DNA of 64,000 nt from Alloscardovia theropitheci (GTDB lineage: Bacteria; Actinomycetota; Actinomycetes; Actinomycetales; Bifidobacteriaceae), in contig NZ_RXLP01000019.1 of NCBI RefSeq assembly GCF_004332295.1, positions 186,001-250,000 of the forward strand, in the 5' to 3' direction. Position numbers and translations under genes: made by a program. Below the pieces are notes generated by a model, which was not told the DNA's origin, did no database searches, and saw only the letters and a list, made by a program, of their open reading frames with translations. Numbering within the stretch: position 1 is the first letter of the stretch; each line of letters starts with the position of its first letter. Positions 16,197 through 24,652 of this stretch are shown one piece after another.

Positions 16197-17279
16197 ATGG
16201 CTGAAAATTATTCTGCATTAGATTTAGCGCCGGGACATATTGTAGGTGGCTACACACTGCTCAATCGTCTTGATCAAGGCGGTATGGGTACTATCTGGCG
16301 AGTGCGAGACGATGGCGGAACCATTTATGCCATGAAGATTTTATTAGATTCCCTCAGCGACGATGATACGTCAAATTCCACAGGGGACTCGGAGGAGCAG
16401 CTGACTGCCCGCGAACGTTTTCGCCGTGAAGCGTTAGCACTACGTAAGATTGACCATCCGGGCGTTAACCGTATCGTTGACATGGAGCTTGACGATGCGC
16501 TTGCATTCATAGTTACAGAGTTGATTGAGGGGAAGAATCTTCGCGACGATGTTTATGAAAATGGTCGTTATACGGCTGAAGATTTGGAAAATCTTTCTCG
16601 TATGCTCATTGATGCAGTAGATGCTGTCCATGCTGCTGGGATTATCCATCGAGATATTAAACCGACGAATGTTATGATTTCCCAGAGTGGGCCAATCTTA
16701 GTCGATTTTGGAATTGCTATGGGTGAAAACGAGTCTCACGTTACACGCACTGGACTCGTCATGGGAACTCCTGGTTTTATCGCTCCAGAAATTATTGATG
16801 GCGCTGAGTCAGATGAAGCAACTGATTGGTGGAGCGTAGCATCTGTCATCGGTTTTGCGGCTACTGGTAAACCTATTTTTGGCTCCAAACCATTAATGAC
16901 TGTGCTCGAACGGGAAGCTTCTGGAAATGCTGACTTGTCAGGCCTTCCACCGGTGACACTCCAAGCTATGCGAGCCGCATTGAACCCTGATCGCATGCAG
17001 AGATGCTCGGCTCAAGAATTGCTATCTGCTATTCACGAGGATGCACAATACCCAGATTTGTGGGATAACGGTGAGTTATCTTCAGTTGCTGCAACTACTG
17101 TTATGACGACTGATTCTCCAGTTACAAAGAACCGTTATGCGTATGAAGAGTCTAGCGACCCAGACACTGACAATATTGACAATGTTGACCCTGCCGGCAA
17201 CAGAAACACTGGAGATGATGGAAAAACTTCCGTGATGCCTCCCTTTCTCCAGAAACTTTTTGGCAAATCAAGGAAATAA
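16197..17279 (+). CDS. Hanks-type serine/threonine protein kinase
   Basis: A 360-residue protein kinase. It has the glycine loop DQGGMGTIWRV, the ATP lysine in YAMKIL (about residue 47), the catalytic loop HRDIKPTNVM (about 151-160), the Mg-binding DFG (about 170) and APE (about 196). The C-terminal 80 residues are polar and probably disordered. No transmembrane helix or PASTA domain is present, so it is cytoplasmic and distinct from PknB. There is no Shine-Dalgarno sequence; TAAGAT ends 8 nt before the ATG, suggesting a leaderless mRNA. Its end overlaps the next reading frame, which encodes a membrane protein, so the two may work together. Confidence 0.92.
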   Translation: MAENYSALDLAPGHIVGGYTLLNRLDQGGMGTIWRVRDDGGTIYAMKILLDSLSDDDTSNSTGDSEEQLTARERFRREALALRKIDHPGVNRIVDMELDDALAFIVTELIEGKNLRDDVYENGRYTAEDLENLSRMLIDAVDAVHAAGIIHRDIKPTNVMISQSGPILVDFGIAMGENESHVTRTGLVMGTPGFIAPEIIDGAESDEATDWWSVASVIGFAATGKPIFGSKPLMTVLEREASGNADLSGLPPVTLQAMRAALNPDRMQRCSAQELLSAIHEDAQYPDLWDNGELSSVAATTVMTTDSPVTKNRYAYEESSDPDTDNIDNVDPAGNRNTGDDGKTSVMPPFLQKLFGKSRK

Positions 17280-18231
17280 CCCTAGCAATAGGGTCGCTTT
17301 CCCCGATCAAGATAGCATCGATAACGATACTGGGTCCACACGAATTTTCGCGCCTCTTGATGCAACTAGCGTTCTACCTCCACAGACACCTGCATCTGCA
17401 TCTTCGTTGAGGTCCCCATTGGCATCTCAACAGTATGTCCCCGCAACTACGGTCATGTCTCCTGCATCGTCTGCGATACCTACATATGCGCAGCCGGATA
17501 CTGCTGAGTACGTCAACCGCGCTCCACAATATCCATATAGCTCTTATGATGATTCGACCAACCAGCCTTCACAGGATATCCCCGAATTTGCGCAACCGGT
17601 AGTACAAGCACAGCCTCTCCAAGTTGCTATTATCGGCCCTACTGAGCAACCTCGTACACTACTCTATACAGTATTATGCGCTCTCATTACTACCGCAATA
17701 TCCGCTGCGTATCCTTTTATCGCTCTGGTAATTATTGGAATGATTACTGTCATTTTCTCTATTCGCGGTTCTCGTATTATGCAACGTATGAGGAATCCGC
17801 AAACTTCAAAACTTGCGTTGTTCTTTGCCTTCCCATGGCATCTTGCAAAGGGCATTTTCTTAGCAATTCTTTATACCCTTGCTACGGCTGTTATGCTTTT
17901 GGCTACAAGCATTCTTAGCATTGCTATCCTACGGTTTACAAGTTTTGCGTTTGGCTTTGGAAACTGGACGATAATTTTTGAACTTATTAATACCTTGGCA
18001 CTGACTTTGTCATGGCTCACATTCTTAGGTCGTCCACAGTCGCGTGCTCTTCGTGTCGGTTTGCGCACAAAAGCTCAAATTCCGTCACGAATGACTGCTC
18101 TCATTGTCGTTATTGCACTTATCATCGTGGGTATAATTCTTGCATTTACATCTATGACAGAAAGTGTCTCTTGGTCTCCGCTACCAGATATTCAAAGTTC
18201 GCTCTTATCAAACATCCCTTCCTTTACATAA
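17260..18231 (+). CDS. Membrane protein with Pro/Ser-rich N-terminus, overlapping kinase gene
   Basis: An unrecognised protein of up to 323 residues. The first 125 residues are Pro/Ser/Gln/Thr-rich and look disordered, a plausible phosphorylation target for the adjacent kinase. Then come about four to five hydrophobic segments, starting TLLYTVLCALITTAISAAY, with a last helix near residue 280. The only early start in frame is TTG at 17260, which overlaps the kinase gene by 20 bp and has no good ribosome-binding site. The next ATG is about 65 codons further on. This may be TTG translation coupled to the kinase, or a frameshift product of what was once a longer kinase; the start is uncertain. 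Confidence 0.65.
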   Translation: MANQGNNPSNRVAFPDQDSIDNDTGSTRIFAPLDATSVLPPQTPASASSLRSPLASQQYVPATTVMSPASSAIPTYAQPDTAEYVNRAPQYPYSSYDDSTNQPSQDIPEFAQPVVQAQPLQVAIIGPTEQPRTLLYTVLCALITTAISAAYPFIALVIIGMITVIFSIRGSRIMQRMRNPQTSKLALFFAFPWHLAKGIFLAILYTLATAVMLLATSILSIAILRFTSFAFGFGNWTIIFELINTLALTLSWLTFLGRPQSRALRVGLRTKAQIPSRMTALIVVIALIIVGIILAFTSMTESVSWSPLPDIQSSLLSNIPSFT

Positions 18232-18277
18232 GAAATACCGACATAATTACTATGAACAGTTGGCATACTAGGTTAAA

Positions 18278-19270
18278 GTGATATCTATGGCAAATAACAC
18301 ACAGAAACGTGCGAAGACACGTAAAGAACGTCTCGAAGCACGCGCTCAAGCGGAGCGTGAAGCTCTATTAGCGGCTCGTCGAGAACGCCAAATTCAGACA
18401 GCAATTGGCGCTGTCGTTGTAGCAGTTCTTGTTGTCGTTCTAGGGGTCGTGGCTTACTTCGTTGGTCGTAATATCTATGAAAGCAACCGTTCCTCCGAAC
18501 AAGCAAACGCACAAGCATATGAAGCAGTACAGGCGGTAAAGGTAAAACCTAAGAACGCAGCAGCTGATGGCGGTTTTATTCTTTCAAAAGACGGTGTCAA
18601 TAAGCCTGTAAACGATGTACCAACTATTGACAACTATATGGACTTCATCTGCCCTGCATGTGGTGTCTTAGCTCGTTCGATTGACGAAGACCTCACAGCT
18701 ATGATGAATGCTGGCCAGGTAAATATCAGCATTCACCCATCTGCTTTCTTAAACAGCGCATCATCCGATAAATACTCCACTCGATCCGCGGCATTTGTGT
18801 CCTATGTCGCGGACAATGATCCTGAGCATGCTATGCCTTTGATAGAGGCAATGTTCGCTACAACGTTCCAGCCAAGTGAAGGTTCTGCATATAAGAGCGT
18901 GTCGAATGACGATCTCACGAAATTAGCTGAGTCTGTTGGTGTAGATTCTACAATTGCTCGAGATGCCGCCAAGGGGACTTATGAGCCATGGGTCGAAGCA
19001 GTCAGCAATTGGTATCCAACGAACAGTAGCTTGCTCAACCCAAGTGGTTCCCTCAAGGGACAGATGACTACTCCAACTATTCTTATCAATAAGAATTATT
19101 GGGATTACAATACTTTGATGAGTCAAGCAAAGAGCAATGACTACAGCTCTGTCCTTCTTGAAAGCATTGGTATGCTACGAAATGACATTGGTAATCCATC
19201 AATTAAACCATCGATTGGCGTGGGCACACCTCGCGACATTACTGCAGAAGCCACATCGTCAAGCAATTAA
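18278..19270 (+). CDS. Membrane-anchored DsbA-like thioredoxin-fold protein
   Basis: A type II membrane protein of about 330 residues. A highly charged N-terminus (basic/acidic coiled-coil-like, residues 5-40) is followed by one helix at about 42-63 and an extracellular thioredoxin domain of the DsbA_4 type, with CPAC in DFICPACGV (about residues 125-128). The C-terminal half has the family's TPTILINKNYWDY near the cis-Pro region. Such proteins introduce disulfides into exported proteins in actinobacteria. The start is GTG 18278 (8 nt after CATACT, leaderless-like) or ATG 18287 (MANNTQK); I cannot decide. A terminator follows the gene. Confidence 0.88.
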   Translation: MISMANNTQKRAKTRKERLEARAQAEREALLAARRERQIQTAIGAVVVAVLVVVLGVVAYFVGRNIYESNRSSEQANAQAYEAVQAVKVKPKNAAADGGFILSKDGVNKPVNDVPTIDNYMDFICPACGVLARSIDEDLTAMMNAGQVNISIHPSAFLNSASSDKYSTRSAAFVSYVADNDPEHAMPLIEAMFATTFQPSEGSAYKSVSNDDLTKLAESVGVDSTIARDAAKGTYEPWVEAVSNWYPTNSSLLNPSGSLKGQMTTPTILINKNYWDYNTLMSQAKSNDYSSVLLESIGMLRNDIGNPSIKPSIGVGTPRDITAEATSSSN

Positions 19271-19319
19271 TTCCTAGTTCTTGCTACTACTTGAGCAGCA
19301 AATACAGGAAGCTATCACT

Positions 19320-19350
19320 GGCTCGTCGAAAAATTTTTATTTTTTTTCGG
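19320..19350 (+). terminator. Rho-independent terminator after DsbA-like gene
   Basis: GGCTCG (19320-19325) pairs with CGAGCC (19341-19346), extended inward by A/T pairs, and GTTTTG follows. It lies upstream of the tRNA gene. Confidence 0.75.
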
Positions 19351-19410
19351 CGAGCCGTTTTGTATGTTCCCCATGTTTTGTGTATAGTAGGAGCGTTGAT
19401 TTAATTCAAC

Positions 19411-19483
19411 GCCTCTATAGCTCAGTTGGTAGAGCAGCTGATTTGTAATCAGCAGGTCGAGGGTTCGAGTCCCCCTGGAGGCT
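19411..19483 (+). tRNA. tRNA-Thr, anticodon UGU
   Basis: A 73-nt cloverleaf. The acceptor stem GCCTCTA pairs with TGGAGGC (one G-U), the D arm includes AGCTCAGTTGGTAGAGC, the anticodon stem-loop reads CTGATTTGTAATCAG (anticodon TGT), and the T arm GAGGGTTCGAGTCCCCC. The discriminator is T and CCA is not encoded. It reads ACA (and, by wobble, other ACN) codons. Confidence 0.97.
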
Positions 19484-19785
19484 CTCTTGTTAGAGTGACT
19501 ATTATAGTTAATTTTATTTACTTTCAATTCTTAATTTTTCGAATTCTCATCACATGAATTGCATCAGCATGTTCTTAATCTTATTCAATGATTAACTCTT
19601 CTATTGCGATTTTTCAGTTCTCATATCAAAGAGATATCTTCAACCCCTCCTCGTGGATTATGCAAATTACATTCGTGTGATATGAATATATCGTTCACGT
19701 ATGTATGCATGCATTTCTATACTCCCCTTAATGAATTACGCTAGTGAAAGTTGGGATTTTAACTAGTTAATAATCAAGGAGAATA
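19484..19785. promoter_or_regulatory. Leader/promoter region of the rpf-like gene (302 bp)
   Basis: Non-coding and AT-rich, ending in AAGGAG 7 nt before the ATG. Rpf genes in some actinobacteria carry a c-di-AMP riboswitch; I looked for its conserved segments and did not recognise them. No strong hairpin is seen. Confidence 0.3.
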
Positions 19786-21258
19786 ATGGCACTTCGTTGG
19801 ACGCCAAAGCGTTTTATTATGCACAGACGTTGGCGCATAATTATAACCGCTATCATTTCCTTAATGATTCTCCTAACTTCATTCTTCGTTGGTGTATATA
19901 AATCAGTTGCGTTGACAGTCAACGGTAAAACTACGCACGTCCGCACATTTGCGATTAGTGTAAACGGACTTCTCGCTCAAGAAAATATCCCTATCAAAAC
20001 TCACGATTTTGTATCCTCACGAGCTGGTGCGCGTCTTATTAATAATGATTCCGTTATTGTCCGTAGCGCTTACGAGGCAAGCATAACCATTGATGGTCAT
20101 GAAGTTCCGTTTTGGACTTACGCTACAAGCGCTGATCAACTTCTAAAATTGTTCAAGCAGAATGAAGCAAATGCCGTTAAAGTAACAGTTAATATTTCTA
20201 ATATTTATAACAAATTAACCGGTGGTTTCGTTATAAATTCAGACGGTCCAGTAACTGTTATCGCTGATGGACAAACAACGACCATGCCTGATGGAAAACT
20301 AACCGCTGCCTCAATTCTTGATGCGCGCGGAATTAACTTGGGACAACATGATCGAGTAAGCGTTGAACAGTCAGGCAGTGATACAATTTTGCGAGTTGTT
20401 CGCATCTCATATAGCGATTCAACCCGTGATGTTGAAATCCCTTACACATCACTAACAATTAATGACGATACGATGGATGAAGGTACAACTACCATCGTCC
20501 AGCAAGGTGCAAACGGCTCTAAAACACAATATCTGCGAAACACCATTGCTGACGGTGTTGTGGAGTCGAGCGAAATTACAAAAGAAATTGTGACACGTGA
20601 TCCTCAGGATGAAATTATCCATGTGGGAACAAAGAAGAAGGCAGACGATTCTGACGCCTCTTCTCATTCAAGCGATACAGATAATTCCGCACCTTCCAAT
20701 GACTCACAGTCTCAATCATCTCAGCAAGATCAAACTCAGTCGCAGTCGCAATCACAGGCACAATCGCAAAATCAGAGTCAGTCGAATGACCAAGCCCAAG
20801 CTCAAGAAAAAGCCAAGGCAGAGGCGGCTGAGAAGGCAAAACGTGATGAAGAAGCTCGAAAGGCCGCTGACGAGGCTGCGCAGCGAGCGCGTGAACAAGC
20901 CGCACAGCAGCAGCAAGCTCAGCAGCAGGCTCAAAGCGGATTATGGCATCCTACCGTTGCCCAGGCAAAAGCATATGCACAAGCTGCAGCCGCCCAATAT
21001 GGCTGGACGGGTAGCAATTGGAGCGCACTGGAATGGTTATGGAATCGTGAATCCAGCTGGAGGTGGAATGCTGAAAACCGATCTTCTGGCGCATATGGTA
21101 TCCCTCAATCCTTACCTGGCTCCAAAATGGCAGCCTATGGTGCTAATTGGAGAGACGATGCAGCCATTCAGATTAATTGGGGGCTTAACTATATTAAGAA
21201 TAGGTACGGTTCACCTCTGAAAGCACAAGAACACAGCAAAAACACGGGTTGGTATTAG
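19786..21258 (+). CDS. rpfB: Rpf-like muralytic protein: ubiquitin-like DUF348, G5 and transglycosylase-type domains
   Basis: A secreted or membrane-anchored cell-wall hydrolase of 490 residues. A basic N-terminus and helix at about residues 15-38 is followed by DUF348 (ubiquitin-like) modules (ALTVNGKTTHVRTFAISVN and a second from ASITIDGHEVPFW). A G5-type domain follows (about 215-280), then a long Ser/Gln-rich and Ala/Lys/Glu linker (about 285-385). The C-terminal lysozyme-like domain has the probable catalytic Glu in WLWNRESSWRWN and the ending HSKNTGWY found in bifidobacterial Rpf/aggregation-promoting-factor-like proteins. It lies directly upstream of rsmA, as rpfB does across actinobacteria. 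It probably remodels peptidoglycan during growth. Confidence 0.85.
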   Translation: MALRWTPKRFIMHRRWRIIITAIISLMILLTSFFVGVYKSVALTVNGKTTHVRTFAISVNGLLAQENIPIKTHDFVSSRAGARLINNDSVIVRSAYEASITIDGHEVPFWTYATSADQLLKLFKQNEANAVKVTVNISNIYNKLTGGFVINSDGPVTVIADGQTTTMPDGKLTAASILDARGINLGQHDRVSVEQSGSDTILRVVRISYSDSTRDVEIPYTSLTINDDTMDEGTTTIVQQGANGSKTQYLRNTIADGVVESSEITKEIVTRDPQDEIIHVGTKKKADDSDASSHSSDTDNSAPSNDSQSQSSQQDQTQSQSQSQAQSQNQSQSNDQAQAQEKAKAEAAEKAKRDEEARKAADEAAQRAREQAAQQQQAQQQAQSGLWHPTVAQAKAYAQAAAAQYGWTGSNWSALEWLWNRESSWRWNAENRSSGAYGIPQSLPGSKMAAYGANWRDDAAIQINWGLNYIKNRYGSPLKAQEHSKNTGWY

Positions 21259-21268
21259 ACTATAAACC

Positions 21269-22168
21269 ATGACTGCTGAACAGATACGTAATGACGGATT
21301 ACTCGGAGCTTCCGATATCCGCACTATAGCCGCGGCCGCAGGAATTTCTCCTACTAAAAAATTTGGTCAAAATTTTGTTATTGATCCGGGTACCGTACGT
21401 AAAATCGTTCGCACAGCCGGAGTAACACACGAGTCTCATGTCTTAGAAGTAGGCCCTGGCTTGGGATCACTCACTTTAGGGCTACTGGAAACGGGTGCGC
21501 AGGTTACTGCTATAGAGATTGATACTCCAGTTGCTCAGCAACTTCCTCACACTATCGCACAATACATGCCTGATGCTGTAAATCGATTCCGTGTTATAGA
21601 GATGGATGCGTTAAAAGCAACCCCGGAAAATACAGATCTTTCAAGCGATGAGACCCTCACGCTCGTAGCAAACCTTCCTTATAACGTCGCAACTCCTATA
21701 ATCTTGACCCTACTTGAAAGATTCCCACACATCACTTCTTTCGTTGTCATGGTTCAAAAAGAAGTTGCTGATCGTCTCAGTGCAAAACCAGGCAATAAGG
21801 TCTATGGTGTCCCAAGTGTCAAACTTGCTTGGTACGGCACCGCTTCTCCTGCAGGCGTTATTGGTCGAAATGTCTTCTGGCCAGCTCCCCATGTTGATTC
21901 AGCACTTGTTGAATTCCATCGCTATGACGAGAAACGCTATATAAACGATGAGGAACTACGCACACAAGTTTTCGAACTTATTGATGCGGCTTTTAGTCAG
22001 CGCCGTAAAACACTGCGTGCAGTTCTCAAAAAAATTGTTTCCGCCGATGCATTTGAACGCAGCGGAATTGATTCAAGTCGTCGCGGTGAAACTCTTACGA
22101 TTGAAGAGTTCATCACTCTTGCACAGGCGCTCAATCAGACTCAAGCGACACCACACATAGATAAGTAA
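21269..22168 (+). CDS. rsmA: 16S rRNA (adenine1518-N6/adenine1519-N6)-dimethyltransferase
   Basis: RsmA (KsgA) dimethylates two adjacent adenines in the 3'-terminal helix of 16S rRNA, late in 30S assembly. The 299-residue protein has KKFGQNFVID, the SAM-binding motif EVGPGLGSLTLGL, TAIEID, the catalytic NLPYNVATP and the C-terminal AFSQRRKTLRAVLKK. It begins 10 bp after the rpf-like gene stop. There is no Shine-Dalgarno sequence; a TAGACT overlapping the upstream stop codon ends 7 nt before the ATG, so it may have its own leaderless transcript as well as read-through from rpfB. Confidence 0.95.
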   Translation: MTAEQIRNDGLLGASDIRTIAAAAGISPTKKFGQNFVIDPGTVRKIVRTAGVTHESHVLEVGPGLGSLTLGLLETGAQVTAIEIDTPVAQQLPHTIAQYMPDAVNRFRVIEMDALKATPENTDLSSDETLTLVANLPYNVATPIILTLLERFPHITSFVVMVQKEVADRLSAKPGNKVYGVPSVKLAWYGTASPAGVIGRNVFWPAPHVDSALVEFHRYDEKRYINDEELRTQVFELIDAAFSQRRKTLRAVLKKIVSADAFERSGIDSSRRGETLTIEEFITLAQALNQTQATPHIDK

Positions 22169-22214
22169 TTCGCCTTCGAGGTAACAATCACATATCAACA
22201 CAGCTTTAATGACA

Positions 22215-22238
22215 AAGTATTCAAGTATTCAAGTATTC
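22215..22238. repeat. Three tandem 8-bp repeats next to parS
   Basis: AAGTATTC is repeated three times in a row (22215-22222, 22223-22230, 22231-22238), ending 10 bp before parS site 2. Confidence 0.8.
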
Positions 22239-22248
22239 ACCGTCCGAA

Positions 22249-22264
22249 TGTTTCACGTGAAACA
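22249..22264. other. parS site 2
   Basis: A perfect TGTTTCACGTGAAACA, extended to a 24-bp perfect palindrome (22245-22268), in the gap between rsmA and the LytR_C gene. Confidence 0.93.
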
Positions 22265-22341
22265 TTCGTAAGTTCATGGATACATTATTGCTTCGAGACG
22301 TGCAATACATATACAATTACTGAAGAGTAGACGGAGGAATT

Positions 22342-22965
22342 ATGGCAGACAGCACTGTTAAAAATGAGCGCGAACAGCGCCGCCTATACCTACAGGCACG
22401 CCAGCGGGTTATTTTGAGTGTAACTATTGGTTTCTTGGCCGTTGCACTGCTTATCTCATTACCAGGAGCATTAGGTCTTTTCTCTCCAACTCATGCTACG
22501 AAAGAAGCAACTATCAGCACGAATTATGGTGTTGTTACAGCTTGCCCTGCGCAAGACACAGTTTCCTTAAATTCTTCTGAAGTAACTATTCGAGTCCTAA
22601 ACGGAACGAATAAAAGTGGATTAGGAAGTGCTGTTGGTGAAGAATTGCGAAATCGCGGTTTTATTCTTCAGTCAATCGGCGATTATGATTCCAAAACCGT
22701 GTTGGAACGCACCGAAATCCGCTTCGGAAAGAGCGCACTCACTCAGGCATACACACTAGCCGAGCAGTTTAATGATGCAATTTTGCGTATGGATAATCGT
22801 AATGACAAACTTATTGATGTCGTTATCGGATCTTCTTTCGATAATTTAATTAGTAAGGATAAGACTCCTAAGGCAGGTTCAAAGCTTTCTGGCGCAACCA
22901 ATTGTGTTCCTCTTGACGATATGAAAGATTTGCCACAAGCTCCAGAACATCAGGAAGTGAATTAA
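22342..22965 (+). CDS. LytR C-terminal (LytR_C) domain membrane protein
   Basis: A 207-residue single-pass protein. A short charged cytoplasmic N-terminus is followed by a helix at about residues 27-48 (VILSVTIGFLAVALLISLPG), then an extracellular domain with VTIRVLNGTNKSGLGSAVGEELRNRGF, the hallmark of the LytR_C family found at the end of LCP ligases and as stand-alone proteins in actinobacteria. The stand-alone form has no LCP catalytic domain, so it is probably a cell-wall accessory factor. The ATG follows GGAGG. It is followed by a hairpin and convergent cca. Confidence 0.85.
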   Translation: MADSTVKNEREQRRLYLQARQRVILSVTIGFLAVALLISLPGALGLFSPTHATKEATISTNYGVVTACPAQDTVSLNSSEVTIRVLNGTNKSGLGSAVGEELRNRGFILQSIGDYDSKTVLERTEIRFGKSALTQAYTLAEQFNDAILRMDNRNDKLIDVVIGSSFDNLISKDKTPKAGSKLSGATNCVPLDDMKDLPQAPEHQEVN

Positions 22966-23049
22966 TGAGCATCCACGTATATTTGTACATTCAGTAACAT
23001 CACGTGACTCATCATTTTCGTAGACATCATAAATTCTAGAGGTTTGCGT

Positions 23050-23081
23050 TGTGCCCGATAAGTTCTAACTTACCGGGCACA
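23050..23081. terminator. Hairpin between convergent LytR_C gene and cca
   Basis: TGTGCCCG/CGGGCACA with six inner pairs (one mismatch) gives a 14-bp stem and a 4-nt loop. It is placed between convergent genes; no T run follows on either strand. Confidence 0.65.
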
Positions 23082-23111
23082 GCTATATGTAGTACATTCA
23101 ATTATTTATTT

Positions 23112-24524
23112 TTAGTTTTCTTCTTCATACCATCGTTTCAGCTCTTGAACAGCAGTGTCACGGTCAACTGGACCATTATCCAAACGGTAATCAAGCATAT
23201 GTTTATATGCTCTTCCCACTTCAGGACCTGGAGCTAAACCAAGAATAGCCATAATTTCGTCACCATTAAGATCTGGACGAATTGATTCAAAGTCCTCTTT
23301 TTCTTTGAGCTCAATAACACGTTCTTCCAAATCATCCATCGCGCGCGCAAACATCTGCTCTTTAGCTTTATTCTGAGTAGTGGCATCTGCTCGTGTAAGA
23401 CGATTCAAACGATGATACAGATGACCGGCATCCTTAACATATCGTCGCACAGCAGCATCGCTCCAGCGTTCATCGACATAACCGTGAAAACGCAAATGCA
23501 TATCGACAAGCGTACTCACATCAGAAACCATCTGATTGTCGAAATGCAAAGCTTTTAAACGCTTCTTCGTCATTTTTGCGCCGACTGCATCATGATGCAA
23601 GAATGTTACTTTCCCATTCGCCTCATATTTTCGGGTACGCGGCTTTCCGATATCATGCATTATGGCAGCAAGACGCAAAGTTAAATCAGGCGCAGGAACA
23701 GGACCTTCGTCATCGGTTTCTAAAGCGATTGCGCGATCGAGTACTTGAAGTGTGTGCTCGTAAACATCCTTATGACGATGATGCTCATCAATTTCCAACG
23801 ACAAATCAGGAAGCTCAGGAAGAACAAACTCCGCTAATCCAGAATCCACTAAGGCTTCCAGCCCTTCATGAGGATACTGTGCAAGTAATAATTTGCATAA
23901 TTCATCACGAACCCGTTCTGCAGAAACAATTTCAATACGAGGAGCCATATCATACAACGCTTCTGCGGTATCTATGCCAATTCTGAATCCCAATTGAGCG
24001 ACAAAACGCACCGCTCTCATCATTCGCAATGGGTCATCATCAAATGATTGTTCCGGCTCTACTGGAGTTCGTAAAATTTTGCGTTCTATATCTCGCTGGC
24101 CGTCAAATGGGTCGACGAATTCCATGCTTGGAACGCGAATTGCCATGGCATTAATTGTGAAATCTCGACGAGATAGATCACCTTCAAGGCTGTCTCCATA
24201 ATTAACTTCTGGCTTTCGCGAGTCAGGTTCATAGGTATCAGATCGATATGTCGTTATTTCAACAGAATACTCTTTACCATCTGGCATCCGTTTGATAGCA
24301 CCCAAAGTACCAAATTTTCGACCCATATCCCAGAAACCATCGCCCCATTTTTTCAATATTGGTTCAAATTCCTCAGGCCGTGCCGATGTACAGAAATCTA
24401 GATCGTGAGCTGGCCGATTAAGTAACAAATCGCGCACAGGACCACCCACTAGGGCTAGTTCAAAACCGTGTGCTTCAAAAAGTTCGCCTAATTCAATCGC
24501 TACGGGTGAAACAGAAAAATCCAC
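23112..24524 (-). CDS. cca: CCA tRNA nucleotidyltransferase with HD domain
   Basis: Adds or repairs the CCA end of tRNAs; this tRNA-Thr gene lacks encoded CCA, so the enzyme is needed. About 470 residues. The nucleotidyltransferase head has LVGGPVRDLLL and DLDFCTSA (metal-binding D-x-D), followed by RRDFTINAMAI and DPLRMMRAVRFVAQLGF. An HD phosphohydrolase domain follows (AAIMHDIGKP and the distal HHDAVGA). The start is GTG at 24522-24524, 5 nt after GAAAGGA; a longer reading frame from 24548 would include that site as coding sequence. The gene is the leftmost of the conserved actinobacterial oriC cluster and is divergent from the NUDIX gene. Confidence 0.93.
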   Translation of the reverse strand: MDFSVSPVAIELGELFEAHGFELALVGGPVRDLLLNRPAHDLDFCTSARPEEFEPILKKWGDGFWDMGRKFGTLGAIKRMPDGKEYSVEITTYRSDTYEPDSRKPEVNYGDSLEGDLSRRDFTINAMAIRVPSMEFVDPFDGQRDIERKILRTPVEPEQSFDDDPLRMMRAVRFVAQLGFRIGIDTAEALYDMAPRIEIVSAERVRDELCKLLLAQYPHEGLEALVDSGLAEFVLPELPDLSLEIDEHHRHKDVYEHTLQVLDRAIALETDDEGPVPAPDLTLRLAAIMHDIGKPRTRKYEANGKVTFLHHDAVGAKMTKKRLKALHFDNQMVSDVSTLVDMHLRFHGYVDERWSDAAVRRYVKDAGHLYHRLNRLTRADATTQNKAKEQMFARAMDDLEERVIELKEKEDFESIRPDLNGDEIMAILGLAPGPEVGRAYKHMLDYRLDNGPVDRDTAVQELKRWYEEEN

Positions 24525-24652
24525 TAGTATCCTTTCAAAGACCCACATTAGAGGTCATTAGAGGCGATGCCCCAACTCCACATACTGATTTTAGCGTACC
24601 TTTTGGCTTTCCGTTACTCCACCTGCACACAGTGGCAAGTAAAATAGTTTTT

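Noticed and set aside
19315-19527. Minus-strand reading frame of 70 codons containing ASRGTRTLDLLITNQLLYQL
   Set aside because: It is the antisense translation of the tRNA-Thr gene, a well-known false protein.
19484-19785. Possible c-di-AMP riboswitch upstream of the rpf-like gene
   Set aside because: Known for rpf genes in some actinobacteria, but I could not find its conserved segments by eye.
20597-21220. 207-codon frame within the rpf-like gene
   Set aside because: Alternate frame over a Gln/Ser-rich linker, with low-complexity Arg/Lys/His content and no start site.
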